The notes under the pieces are model-generated. The model saw nothing but the letters and a program-made list of their open reading frames with translations. It was not told the DNA's origin and made no database searches. A program made the translations under genes and the position numbers. From positions 1-28,538 of the forward strand of contig JASGDB010000051.1 of assembly GCA_049841315.1 (NCBI GenBank): 28,538 nucleotides of DNA, written 5' to 3'. Every line of letters starts with the position of its first letter. Position 1 is the first letter of the stretch. Of this stretch, positions 1 through 7,206 are shown one piece after another. The DNA comes from JASGDB01 sp049841315. GTDB lineage: Bacteria > Bacteroidota > Bacteroidia > Flavobacteriales > Weeksellaceae.

Positions 1-119
1 ATAAATTCGGTTTTCCCGAACTTAATCAAAACTCATTTCAAATCGTCACCGTTCAAAATCACGTTTAATTTTCTAATTATCAATAATTTCAAAGAGCTTT
101 TTAAATTTTATAGTGGACA

Positions 120-443
120 CTAATGATCATTGCTTATTCTTTTATTCAAATTCTGTTTGTAATAAATTTTTATCTTTTCTCCGATATTTATTTCATTCTC
201 CAAATTTCTATAATTCTTAAACGTTCTGTAAACGTCATTTTTTTGATTTAGTCCTTTTAATATTACATAAAAAACTTTCTGATTATGTTCATTTTCTTCG
301 ATACCTTTTTTAATCACTATATTTTCATAAGATGAATAATTATCTAAATTCACTTTTTGATTATCATAAGAGATTATAGCAAATAAAAGAAAAAGTCCAA
401 AAGCAAGGATTGAGAGAATTACACCTAAAAATTTTTTGAACAT
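120..443 (-). CDS. Small single-pass membrane protein, unknown function
   Basis: A 107-residue protein that I do not recognise. Residues about 5-26 form one strongly hydrophobic helix after a lysine-rich start (MFKKFLG), so the N-terminus is probably an inner-membrane anchor or an uncleaved signal. The rest is hydrophilic, rich in Lys, Asn and Tyr, and ends with a predicted beta-strand pattern (IGEKIKIYY) that recalls small DUF3592-like membrane proteins; that resemblance is weak. It lies downstream of the displaced der tail and the toxin-antitoxin pair on the same strand. It is very AT-rich compared with the housekeeping genes, so it may belong to the same accessory segment. No partner or pathway can be inferred. 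Confidence 0.6.
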   Translation of the reverse strand: MFKKFLGVILSILAFGLFLLFAIISYDNQKVNLDNYSSYENIVIKKGIEENEHNQKVFYVILKGLNQKNDVYRTFKNYRNLENEINIGEKIKIYYKQNLNKRISNDH

Positions 444-484
444 TATTTTTACGATTTGTTTGGATAAAATTTCTGCTAACTATA

Positions 485-573
485 TTACTTCTGCCTGAAA
501 TACACCTCAATCGGAACTCCCGTAAAGCCGAACTGTTTTCTGAGTTGGTTTTCCGTAAAGCGTTTGTAAGGCT
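485..573 (-). pseudogene. Displaced duplicate of the 3' end of der
   Basis: This stretch encodes the last 28 residues of Der plus a stop codon, matching the real der 3' end at 1224-1312 with a constant offset of 739 bases. The protein from PYKRFTENQ to EVYFRQK is identical. The DNA differs only at synonymous positions (CCT/CCA, TTC/TTT twice, GGC/GGT, CAG/CAA, TAA/TAG stop). Similarity stops at base 573, two bases beyond the stop codon of the 51-residue ORF at 576-731. There is no start codon, so it is a fragment. It marks one edge of an inserted or exchanged segment. Confidence 0.9.
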
Positions 574-575
574 TC

Positions 576-731
576 CTATTTTGCCGGTGTTAATTGGTTT
601 TGCTTTAAATATTCTTTAAACTGCTCAAAACTCATATTTTCGGTTTCTTTTGCAATTTTCTCTTTGATTTCCCGAAAGATTTTTACGGTATCAAATTTTT
701 TCTCTTTTTTATTCGTCTTTTTCGTTTCCAT
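576..731 (-). CDS. 51-residue partner of the PIN protein, probable antitoxin
   Basis: This small ORF is read from ATG at 731 to TAG at 576. It is highly charged: a Lys-rich N-terminus (METKKTNKKEKK), then KIFREIKEKIAKETENM, then the amphipathic SFEQFKEYLKQN. The pattern FD-V-x-R-I-x-x-I-x-x-E-x-x-x-M-S resembles the short unnamed proteins often encoded beside PIN-domain genes of the DTSV-GG subgroup. It overlaps the end of the PIN gene by 23 nt in another frame, so the two are probably translationally coupled. The antitoxin role is inferred from size, charge and neighbour. Toxin-then-antitoxin is the reverse of the classical vapBC order. Confidence 0.65.
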   Translation of the reverse strand: METKKTNKKEKKFDTVKIFREIKEKIAKETENMSFEQFKEYLKQNQLTPAK

Positions 732-1182
732 ATACTATTTCTTTTGGTGAACGTATTTCTAATTGTATGTGTCCGTTTTTTAAATTTACCGAGTTGTAAC
801 CTTTTATTCTAAATACATTTACGATATGTTTAAAATTCCAACTTACCAAATAATCCACTTTGTTGAGCGTTGCTGTTGCAATATGTCTACAATCATCGGC
901 ACTTGTTTTTCCCACCACATTTTCGTCCAGATATTTTTGAGCAAGTTCAAAAGCATCTCTCGTAACCTGCACAAATTCCAAGTTTTCTTTTGGTAATTGG
1001 TCAAAAAATATTCTCACTTTTTCGGGTGCATTTTTTAATTCAGTTACCGCAAGTTCAGAATACACGCAAATCATTCTTCCTGCTATCACTTCCTCAAACA
1101 ATAAATTTGATGCTTCAAAAAATTCGTCATCATAAACGCCTCCAAAAACAGAAGTGTCAAAATAAAGTCTTGGTTTCATCAC
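709..1182 (-). CDS. PIN-domain protein, VapC-like putative toxin nuclease
   Basis: A 157-residue protein. The N-terminus MMKPRLYFDTSVFGG carries the first PIN acidic residue (D9). Other expected carboxylates are near E43/E48 (YSELAVTELK), at D96/D97 (TSADDCRHIATA) and at D110 (VDYLVSWNFKHI). PIN domains are Mg-dependent ribonucleases, and VapC-type toxins usually cleave tRNA or rRNA. The whole domain is present, so the nuclease is probably intact. The start could be either of two adjacent ATGs. The gene overlaps the 51-residue ORF downstream by 23 nt and begins 42 nt beyond the stop of der on the same strand. The pair sits exactly between two der 3' ends, which suggests arrival as a cassette. 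Confidence 0.85.
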   Translation of the reverse strand: MMKPRLYFDTSVFGGVYDDEFFEASNLLFEEVIAGRMICVYSELAVTELKNAPEKVRIFFDQLPKENLEFVQVTRDAFELAQKYLDENVVGKTSADDCRHIATATLNKVDYLVSWNFKHIVNVFRIKGYNSVNLKNGHIQLEIRSPKEIVYGNEKDE

Positions 1183-1223
1183 TTCAAATTTCTAAAATAT
1201 TTTCCTATTGACAAAACAAAACC

Positions 1224-2534
1224 CTACTTTTGCCTAAAATACACCTCAATCGGAACTCCCGTAAAACCAAACTGTTTTCTGAGTTGGTTTTCCGTAAAGC
1301 GTTTGTATGGCTCTTTCACATACTGCGGAAGATTGCAGAAAAATACAAACTGAGGCGACGGCGTAGGCAACTGAACGCAGTATTTTATTTTGATGTATTT
1401 CCCTTTGATTGCAGGTGGTGGTGTTTGTTCAAAAACAGGAAGCATTACTTCGTTGAGTTTTGAGGTTTTGATTTTCTTTTTACGGCTTTCATAGACTTCC
1501 ATTGCGACTTCCACCGCTTTCAGGATTCTCTGTTTCGTAAGAGCCGAAACAAACAAAATCGGAACATCGGAAAACTGCCCGATTTTGTTTTTTATTGATG
1601 CTTCAAAATCCCGCATTGTATTGGTTTGCTTGTCTTCCACCAAATCCCATTTGTTCACGAGAATTACGATGCCTTTTCGGTTTCTTTGGGCAATTCCGAA
1701 AATGCTCATATCCTGTGCTTCCCAACCGAGAGTGGCATCAACCATAATAATCACGACATCGGAATTTTCAATCGCACGAACGGAACGCATCACGGAATAA
1801 AATTCCAAATCTTCGGAAACACGGTTTTTTCGGCGCATTCCGGCGGTATCTACGAGCACAAACTCGTGTCCGAATTTATTATACAAACTCGAAATGGAAT
1901 CCCTCGTTGTTCCGGCAACATTGGTTACGATATTTCTTTCGTTGTCCAGCAAAGCGTTGGTAAGCGTGGATTTTCCTACGTTCGGTCTTCCTGCAATCGT
2001 GATTTTCGGAAGTCCTTCAAACGGGTCTTTGTATTCCGTAGTCGGGAAATCTTTCACAATGTCGTCCAACAAATCGCCCGTTCCCGAACCTGTCGCGGAA
2101 GAAAGCGTATAATATTTATCGATTCCCAACTGGTAAAATTCCGTTGCGGGAAGTTCTTCTTTTGCGGAATCCACTTTGTTGATAACGATATAGGTTTTCT
2201 TATTGGCTTTTCTCAAAAGATGAAAAATCTCGTAATCGGTGTCGGTCAATCCTTCTTCCACATTCAGCATAAAAATCACGGAAGTGGCTTCATCTATCGC
2301 CAGTTGCACCTGTTTGGAAATTTCTTCCTGAAAAACGTCGTCATTATTCACATCATAACCACCTGTATCGATAACGGTAAATTCCACGCCGTTCCATTCG
2401 GATTTCCCGTAATGACGGTCGCGCGTAACACCTGCCGTAGAATCGACAATGGCTTCTCTTCTTTCTAATAAACGATTAAATAAAGTGGATTTTCCTACGT
2501 TGGGACGCCCAACGATTGCGACAATATTGCTCAT
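1224..2534 (-). CDS. der: Ribosome-assembly GTPase Der (EngA)
   Basis: A 436-residue protein with the two tandem GTPase domains unique to Der. The first has the P-loop GRPNVGKS at residues 9-16, DTGG and NKVD. The second has GRPNVGKST near residue 180, DTAGM and NKWD. A C-terminal KH-like domain follows and ends in EVYFRQK. Der is a cytoplasmic GTPase needed for assembly of the 50S subunit. Length is normal for the family and both nucleotide sites look intact. A good promoter lies at 2729-2758, which leaves a leader of about 190 nt containing an inverted-repeat element. The last 88 bp are duplicated downstream at 485-573, so the present 3' end may come from another allele. Confidence 0.97.
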   Translation of the reverse strand: MSNIVAIVGRPNVGKSTLFNRLLERREAIVDSTAGVTRDRHYGKSEWNGVEFTVIDTGGYDVNNDDVFQEEISKQVQLAIDEATSVIFMLNVEEGLTDTDYEIFHLLRKANKKTYIVINKVDSAKEELPATEFYQLGIDKYYTLSSATGSGTGDLLDDIVKDFPTTEYKDPFEGLPKITIAGRPNVGKSTLTNALLDNERNIVTNVAGTTRDSISSLYNKFGHEFVLVDTAGMRRKNRVSEDLEFYSVMRSVRAIENSDVVIIMVDATLGWEAQDMSIFGIAQRNRKGIVILVNKWDLVEDKQTNTMRDFEASIKNKIGQFSDVPILFVSALTKQRILKAVEVAMEVYESRKKKIKTSKLNEVMLPVFEQTPPPAIKGKYIKIKYCVQLPTPSPQFVFFCNLPQYVKEPYKRFTENQLRKQFGFTGVPIEVYFRQK

Positions 2535-2554
2535 AAAAATTTGTTTCTTTGTTT

Positions 2555-2677
2555 AAAAAATTAAGAGATTAAAAAGATTTTGAGATTTAGATTTTTTTTT
2601 GCGCAACCTTGTCAAGGTTTTGAACCTTGACAAGGTTATCCGACATATATCTGAATTTCTCAATCTCTGAATTTTTT
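2555..2677. repeat. Inverted-repeat element in the mvaD-der gap (der leader)
   Basis: The 324-bp gap 2535-2858 holds no gene. It contains outer arms 2555-2570 and 2662-2677 (15 of 16 pair) and a central perfect hairpin with 15-bp arms 2605-2619 (AACCTTGTCAAGGTT) and 2623-2637, loop TTG. Each inner arm is itself almost palindromic. No T-run follows the hairpin on the minus strand, so it does not look like a standard terminator of mvaD. It would be transcribed in the der leader. It resembles dispersed intergenic palindromes of Flavobacteriia; that comparison is from memory. Confidence 0.8.
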
Positions 2678-2728
2678 AATTCTGATTAAGAATGGGTTAC
2701 TCCGTCTTTCGAAGCCCAAAAATTTTTG

Positions 2729-2758
2729 CAAATGTACGAAATTTGTTTTCGTTTCAAA
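2729..2758 (-). promoter_or_regulatory. Promoter of der (Bacteroidota type)
   Basis: On the minus strand, TTTG (2755-2758) is followed after 18 nt by TACATTTG (2729-2736). This matches the Bacteroidota primary-sigma consensus TTTG-N19-TAnnTTTG closely. Transcription would begin around 2722 and give der a leader of about 190 nt. Confidence 0.7.
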
Positions 2759-2858
2759 GTTTTAAATCTCGAATTAAATTAGGGGCAAACTCCCACTTTT
2801 CTGAAAAAAAAGTAGCATTTGTTGGTAAAAATTTCATAAATTTTTATTGTTTTTACCC

Positions 2859-3932
2859 TTAAAACCTCATCTCGTCCTTCACCACACCTCCGTTCTGCGT
2901 GTGTTGCAAAAGTTCAGTTTTAATGAAATCCTTGATTTTCTCGCTTTCAATATCATTCGGGAAAAGGAGATGAACATTTGCTCCGGCATCTAATGTAAAA
3001 AACAGCGGTAAACCTGTAATTCTTCGGAAATCCCAAATTTTATTGATGACTTCCAAAGTTCCGGTTTTCATCAGGATAAAGGCAGGGTCGCTCATCATCA
3101 TCATTGCGTGAAGTGTGAGTGCTTCGTGTTCCACAAGTTTGATGAAGCCTGTTATATCGCCGGATTTCAGGATTTCCTTTAAAACGGAAAAATTTTCGTG
3201 GGCTTCCCGGAAACGTCTTTCAGCATAAGGATTGGTGTTCATCAGACCGTGACCGACGGTGGAACTTACGGATTTTTCTCCTTCGTGAATGAGCAAAACC
3301 CAATCATTGAAATTTTTGAAAACAGGGTGGATTTCATCGTTGTTATACGGAACGGCATACAAATCGGAACTTCCCGCAACTTCTTTGGTTTCGCCCCAAA
3401 CTACTAATCCGTTGTATAAACTTCGGCACGCACTTCCGCTTCCCAAACGGGCGAGGAAACTTTCTTTTTGGTTGTCGGTTGTCGGTTGTTGGTTGTCGGT
3501 TTTTAATTCTTGGCTCTTAAAAATTACGTCCAATTCCATTAAGCATTTTGCAATTGCTCCGAAACCGGAAGCGGAACTCGCAATTCCCGAACTGTGCGGA
3601 AATGTATTTTCGGTTTTGATGATGTATTTTCCTTTCAAAATCCAAAGTAAATACGGCTCGATATTTCTGAAATATTTCTCGATTTTCTCTGCGAATTTTT
3701 TCTCCTCGTTTCCGGCTAAAAAGGTCTGCACCGAAAATTCTTCATCTGCAAAAAACTGCATTTCCGTATTGGTTCTGCAATGGTTCAGCGTATAACTGAT
3801 GCTTGGATTGGCAGGAATTTGATTGTCGTACTTCCCCCAATATTTGATGAGTGCGATATTGCTCGGGCAACTTGCCGAAACGGTTTGTGTGGATATTTTG
3901 AAATCTGGGTTTCCTGTAAATTGGTTTTCCAT
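2859..3932 (-). CDS. mvaD: Diphosphomevalonate decarboxylase (mevalonate pathway)
   Basis: A 357-residue GHMP-family enzyme of the cytoplasm. It decarboxylates mevalonate 5-diphosphate to isopentenyl diphosphate with ATP. Recognisable motifs are SNIALIKYWGKYD (residues 24-36), the substrate-loop motif IPANPSIS, the glycine/serine ATP-binding loop SSGIASSASGFG (114-125) and RLGSGSACRS (162-171). The product feeds isoprenoids and the dimethylallyl group used by MiaA, also in this window. Residues about 139-157 between the ATP loop and the RLGSGSACR motif contain a low-complexity stretch, TDNQQPTTDNQ, encoded by tandem heptamers. It looks like an in-frame insertion of non-coding repeat DNA. The catalytic motifs are unaffected. 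A hairpin lies just upstream of the start. Confidence 0.95.
   Translation of the reverse strand: MENQFTGNPDFKISTQTVSASCPSNIALIKYWGKYDNQIPANPSISYTLNHCRTNTEMQFFADEEFSVQTFLAGNEEKKFAEKIEKYFRNIEPYLLWILKGKYIIKTENTFPHSSGIASSASGFGAIAKCLMELDVIFKSQELKTDNQQPTTDNQKESFLARLGSGSACRSLYNGLVVWGETKEVAGSSDLYAVPYNNDEIHPVFKNFNDWVLLIHEGEKSVSSTVGHGLMNTNPYAERRFREAHENFSVLKEILKSGDITGFIKLVEHEALTLHAMMMMSDPAFILMKTGTLEVINKIWDFRRITGLPLFFTLDAGANVHLLFPNDIESEKIKDFIKTELLQHTQNGGVVKDEMRF
3470..3497. repeat. Tandem heptamer repeat inside mvaD
   Basis: Four head-to-tail copies of GGTTGTC on the plus strand (the third reads GGTTGTT). Read in the mvaD frame they give DNQ/TTDNQ peptides. The array is in frame and falls where canonical MvaD proteins run directly from the glycine loop region into RLGSGSACR. 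Confidence 0.9.
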
Positions 3933-3951
3933 AAATTAAGGGTTGTGTTTT

Positions 3952-3970
3952 CCACAGGTTGCACCTGTGG
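3952..3970. repeat. Short hairpin just upstream of mvaD start
   Basis: CCACAGGT-tgc-ACCTGTGG gives perfect 8-bp arms with a 3-nt loop, centred about 29 nt upstream of the mvaD start codon at 3932. If transcribed it would lie in the mvaD leader and could affect ribosome access. It resembles a dispersed palindrome rather than a gene-specific regulator. Confidence 0.65.
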
Positions 3971-4175
3971 TTACTAATAGTTAAGCTGCTTCGTAGTTTT
4001 GCAAAAATTTACGCTAATATAGACCAATTTTTTTTTAGAGCGGAACAATACAGTTTTTTAAGTTTTTTTCGCTCCTTTTTCATTTAATTTTGGGCGTGTA
4101 CCAAACCGAAAAATCATTTCGCAAATATCAACTTGTTCGAGGGTTTTTAGGTATAAAAATTCCGCAAAAAAACTC

Positions 4176-4183
4176 TATCTTTG
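4176..4183 (+). promoter_or_regulatory. -7 box of polA, 4 nt before the start codon
   Basis: TATCTTTG matches TAnnTTTG exactly and ends 4 nt before the polA ATG. Transcription would start at or next to the ATG. No TTTG -33 element is seen at the usual distance, so the assignment rests on the -7 box. Confidence 0.5.
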
Positions 4184-4187
4184 CTCT

Positions 4188-7085
4188 ATGACAGGAACCG
4201 CCGACAAACGACTCTTTCTCATCGATGCCTATGCGATGATTTTCCGTGGATATTACGCGCTTATCCGCAATCCGCGCCTCACTTCCAAAGGTTTGGATAC
4301 TTCCGCGATTTTCGGATTTACAAACTCTTTAATCGAATTAATCCGCCGTGAAAAACCGACACATCTTGCCGTAGTTTTCGATGTGGGAAAAGAAAACGTC
4401 CGGACCGCCGATTTTACCGAATATAAAGCCAACCGGAGCGAAACTCCCGAAGCCATAAAAATCGCCGTTCCTTACATTCACAGGATTTTGGAAGCGATGC
4501 ACATTCCGATTTTGGGAGTGGAAGGCTACGAAGCCGACGACGTTATCGGGACGATTGCCTGTAAAGCCGAAAACGAAGGCTATACAACGTATATGGTAAC
4601 GCCCGATAAAGATTTTGCACAACTCGTTACCGATAAAATTAAAATTTACAAACCCGGCTTAAAAGGCGGTGATGTCGAGATTTTAGGAGTCGATGAAATT
4701 AAAGCCAAATACGAAATCGAAAATCCGAAACAGGTTATCGATTTTCTTGCTATGATGGGTGATGCCGTGGATAATATTCCCGGTTTGGAAGGTGTCGGCG
4801 AAAAAACTGCGATGAAATTCCTGAAAGAATTCGGTTCTATTGAAAATCTTCTGGCAAATACAGACCAGTTAAAGGGAAAATTAAAGGAAAAGATAGAAAA
4901 TTCGGCAGAAAGAGGAATTTTGTCTAAAAAATTAGCGACCATTATCTGCGATGTTCCGATTGAGTTTCATCAGGAGCAATATGATTTGGAAACCCCTGAT
5001 TTTGATAAGGTAAGAGAAGTTTTTGATGAAATCGAATTCCGGAGATTGTATGAAAATTTGTTTCGGGCATTTAGTGCAAGCCCGCAAATTGCTTCCGCAA
5101 TTAGTCCCGAAGGGGAGAGCAACTCTAATAATGAGCCGCAAAATTCAGAGAAAAATAATTCAACAAATAGTATTAGCGATGTTTCCCCCTTTGGGGGAAA
5201 GGGGGCTGGTTCAGGGGCAGTTCAGTTGGATTTATTCGCCGATTACGAACAACTCGACCACGCTACTTCATCCAAAACCACGATTGAGCAAAACGACCAT
5301 TTGTACCAATACATTGACAGTCCGAAAGCGCAGAAAATTCTGGTTGAAAATTTATTGAAACAAAAAACCGTTTGTTTCGATACTGAAACGACTTCGCTCA
5401 ACGAACTGGAAGCCGAATTGGTGGGAATGAGTTTCAGTTATAAAAAAGGGTTGGCGTATTATATCCCGCTTTCGGAAAAGAGGGAAGAAGTTTTGGAAAC
5501 GCTGGAAATTTTCCGTCCGTTTTTTGAAAAAGAGGATATTCTGAAAGTCGCCCACAATTTAAAATTTGATTATAAAGTTCTGCATCAGTACGGAATTGAA
5601 GTAAAAGGAGCGATTTTCGACACGATGATTGCCCATTATCTTCTCAATCCGGACGGACGGCACGGAATGGATTATCTTTCAGAGGTTTATCTGAATTATA
5701 AACCGGTTTCCATTGAAACATTAATTGGTAAAAAAGGAAAAAATCAGGGAAATTTCCGTGATGTTGAACTGAGTGCGGCAACACAATACGCCGCGGAAGA
5801 TGCGGATATTACATTTCAGCTGTACGAATTGTTTGCGCCGCAGTTGAAAAAGGAAAACCTCGAAGATTTATTTTATAAAATCGAAATTCCGCTGATGAGG
5901 GTTCTCGCCAAAATGGAACTTGCCGGAATTTCTCTGGACGAAAAATGGCTGGCTCAGGAAAGCATCGATTTGGAAAACGATTTGAAAAATCTGGAATCCA
6001 AAATTTTTGAACTTTCGGAAGAAGAATTCAATATGAACTCTCCGCGTCAGTTAGGCGAAATTTTATTTGAAAAACTCAAACTCGACCCGAAAGCCAAAAA
6101 AACCAAAACCGGACAATACGCCACTTCGGAAGATATTTTGCAAAAACTGTCCTCAAAACACGAAATCATCCAACATATTCTGGAATACAGAACCTATCAG
6201 AAACTGAAATCCACCTATGTTGATGCGCTTCCGGAGCAGATTGACAAAACCGATAACCGCGTTCACACCAATTTCTCGCAAACTACGGCTGCAACGGGAA
6301 GACTGGCTTCCGTGAATCCGAATTTGCAGAATATTCCAATCCGGACATTGAGAGGTCAGCAAATCAGAGGTGCATTTGTGGCAGGAGAAGGAAAAAAACT
6401 GATTTCTGCGGATTATTCCCAAATCGAACTCCGCCTGATTGCCGAAATTTCCGGCGAAGAAAATATGATTAAAGCCTTTCAGAACGGTGAAGACATTCAC
6501 GCTTCCACCGCTTCAAAATTGTTTAAAATTCCATTGGAAGAAGTTACGAAAAACCAAAGAAGTCAGGCAAAAACCGTGAACTTCGGGATTATTTACGGAC
6601 AAGGCGCATTTGCTTTGGCGGAACAAACCGGACTTTCCCGAACCGAAGCCAAACAACTGATAGATTCCTATTACGAGACCTATCCGAAACTGAAAGAATT
6701 TATGGCGGAACAGGTGAAAAAAGCCCGTGAATTGGGTTACGTGGAAACCATTTTGGGAAGAAAACGCCATTTAAAAGACATCAATTCCAATAATTTTGTA
6801 GTTCGCGGACACGCAGAACGGAACGCAATCAATGCACCGATTCAGGGAAGTGCGGCAGACATTATCAAAATCGCAATGATTAACATTGACGAAAAAATTT
6901 CCACACAGAATTTAGAAACAAAAATGCTGTTGCAGGTTCACGACGAACTTATTTTTGAAACTCCAATCAGCGAAGTGGAAATGGCTTCAAAACTCATTAA
7001 AACCGAAATGGAATCTGCTGTGAAAACGAATGTTCCGCTTGTTGTGGAGGTTGGTGTGGGTGATAACTGGCTGGAAGCGCATTAG
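4188..7085 (+). CDS. polA: DNA polymerase I
   Basis: A 965-residue repair and lagging-strand polymerase. Residues 1 to about 290 are the 5'-nuclease domain, starting RLFLIDAYAMIFRGYYAL and including GDAVDNIPGLEGVGEKTA. A 3'-5' exonuclease domain starts near residue 390 with an intact DxE motif (CFDTETTS), so proofreading is probably active. The polymerase domain has motif A (SADYSQIELRL, about 740-750), motif B (RSQAKTVNFGIIYG, about 790-803) and motif C (LLQVHDELIFE, about 912-922). Between nuclease and exonuclease domains, residues about 300-350 form a Ser/Asn/Gly-rich linker encoded partly by a palindromic repeat (5183-5201). The start is supported by the promoter box 4 nt upstream. Confidence 0.97.
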   Translation: MTGTADKRLFLIDAYAMIFRGYYALIRNPRLTSKGLDTSAIFGFTNSLIELIRREKPTHLAVVFDVGKENVRTADFTEYKANRSETPEAIKIAVPYIHRILEAMHIPILGVEGYEADDVIGTIACKAENEGYTTYMVTPDKDFAQLVTDKIKIYKPGLKGGDVEILGVDEIKAKYEIENPKQVIDFLAMMGDAVDNIPGLEGVGEKTAMKFLKEFGSIENLLANTDQLKGKLKEKIENSAERGILSKKLATIICDVPIEFHQEQYDLETPDFDKVREVFDEIEFRRLYENLFRAFSASPQIASAISPEGESNSNNEPQNSEKNNSTNSISDVSPFGGKGAGSGAVQLDLFADYEQLDHATSSKTTIEQNDHLYQYIDSPKAQKILVENLLKQKTVCFDTETTSLNELEAELVGMSFSYKKGLAYYIPLSEKREEVLETLEIFRPFFEKEDILKVAHNLKFDYKVLHQYGIEVKGAIFDTMIAHYLLNPDGRHGMDYLSEVYLNYKPVSIETLIGKKGKNQGNFRDVELSAATQYAAEDADITFQLYELFAPQLKKENLEDLFYKIEIPLMRVLAKMELAGISLDEKWLAQESIDLENDLKNLESKIFELSEEEFNMNSPRQLGEILFEKLKLDPKAKKTKTGQYATSEDILQKLSSKHEIIQHILEYRTYQKLKSTYVDALPEQIDKTDNRVHTNFSQTTAATGRLASVNPNLQNIPIRTLRGQQIRGAFVAGEGKKLISADYSQIELRLIAEISGEENMIKAFQNGEDIHASTASKLFKIPLEEVTKNQRSQAKTVNFGIIYGQGAFALAEQTGLSRTEAKQLIDSYYETYPKLKEFMAEQVKKARELGYVETILGRKRHLKDINSNNFVVRGHAERNAINAPIQGSAADIIKIAMINIDEKISTQNLETKMLLQVHDELIFETPISEVEMASKLIKTEMESAVKTNVPLVVEVGVGDNWLEAH
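5183..5201. repeat. G/C-run palindrome inside polA
   Basis: TTTCCCCC-TTT-GGGGGAAA is a perfect palindrome with 8-bp arms, followed by a further G-run (AGGGGGCTGG). It encodes VSPFGGKGAGSG in the linker between the 5'-nuclease and exonuclease domains, near residues 331-342. A smaller CCC/GGGG motif lies just upstream at about 5107-5117. The style is that of a dispersed intergenic repeat, not of polymerase coding sequence. Confidence 0.8.
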
Positions 7086-7168
7086 ATTTGTCTGACCTAA
7101 TCAATAAACGAAAAAATTTCACAGACAAAAACACGAAAAATATCTCTTTTTGGAAACCAGATTTTCAA

Positions 7169-7176
7169 TAAATTTG
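7169..7176 (+). promoter_or_regulatory. Possible -7 box of thyA
   Basis: TAAATTTG fits TAnnTTTG and lies 30 nt before the thyA ATG. The nearest TTTG upstream (7149-7152) is only 16 nt away, shorter than usual, so this is tentative. Confidence 0.35.
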
Positions 7177-7206
7177 TAAAAATCTTTTATCAATTATTCA
7201 ATTACG

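Larger units (their letters stand above)
486..1312. repeat. 88-bp direct repeats of der 3' end bracketing the PIN cassette
   Basis: Bases 486-573 and 1225-1312 align without gaps at an offset of 739, with five mismatches (491/1230, 497/1236, two near 519-522/1258-1261, and one near 569/1308). The intervening 651 bp hold only the PIN gene and its 51-residue partner. The layout fits an element that enters the 3' end of a gene and restores it with its own copy, or recombination with a related der allele. No integrase lies inside the bracketed segment. Confidence 0.85.

Noticed and set aside
6..20. Small TTCGG/CCGAA hairpin as a terminator of the 107-residue gene.
   Set aside because: Only 5-bp arms, about 100 nt from the stop and a weak T-run; compatible with chance.
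1..123. An open plus-strand frame from the window edge to TAA at 121-123, about 40 codons.
   Set aside because: Very AT-rich, Phe/Asn/Lys-rich composition and no motif. It could be the end of a gene but cannot be separated from chance.
1626..2468. A 280-codon ORF on the plus strand.
   Set aside because: It lies entirely antisense to der, whose two GTPase domains are unmistakable. It is a codon-bias shadow.
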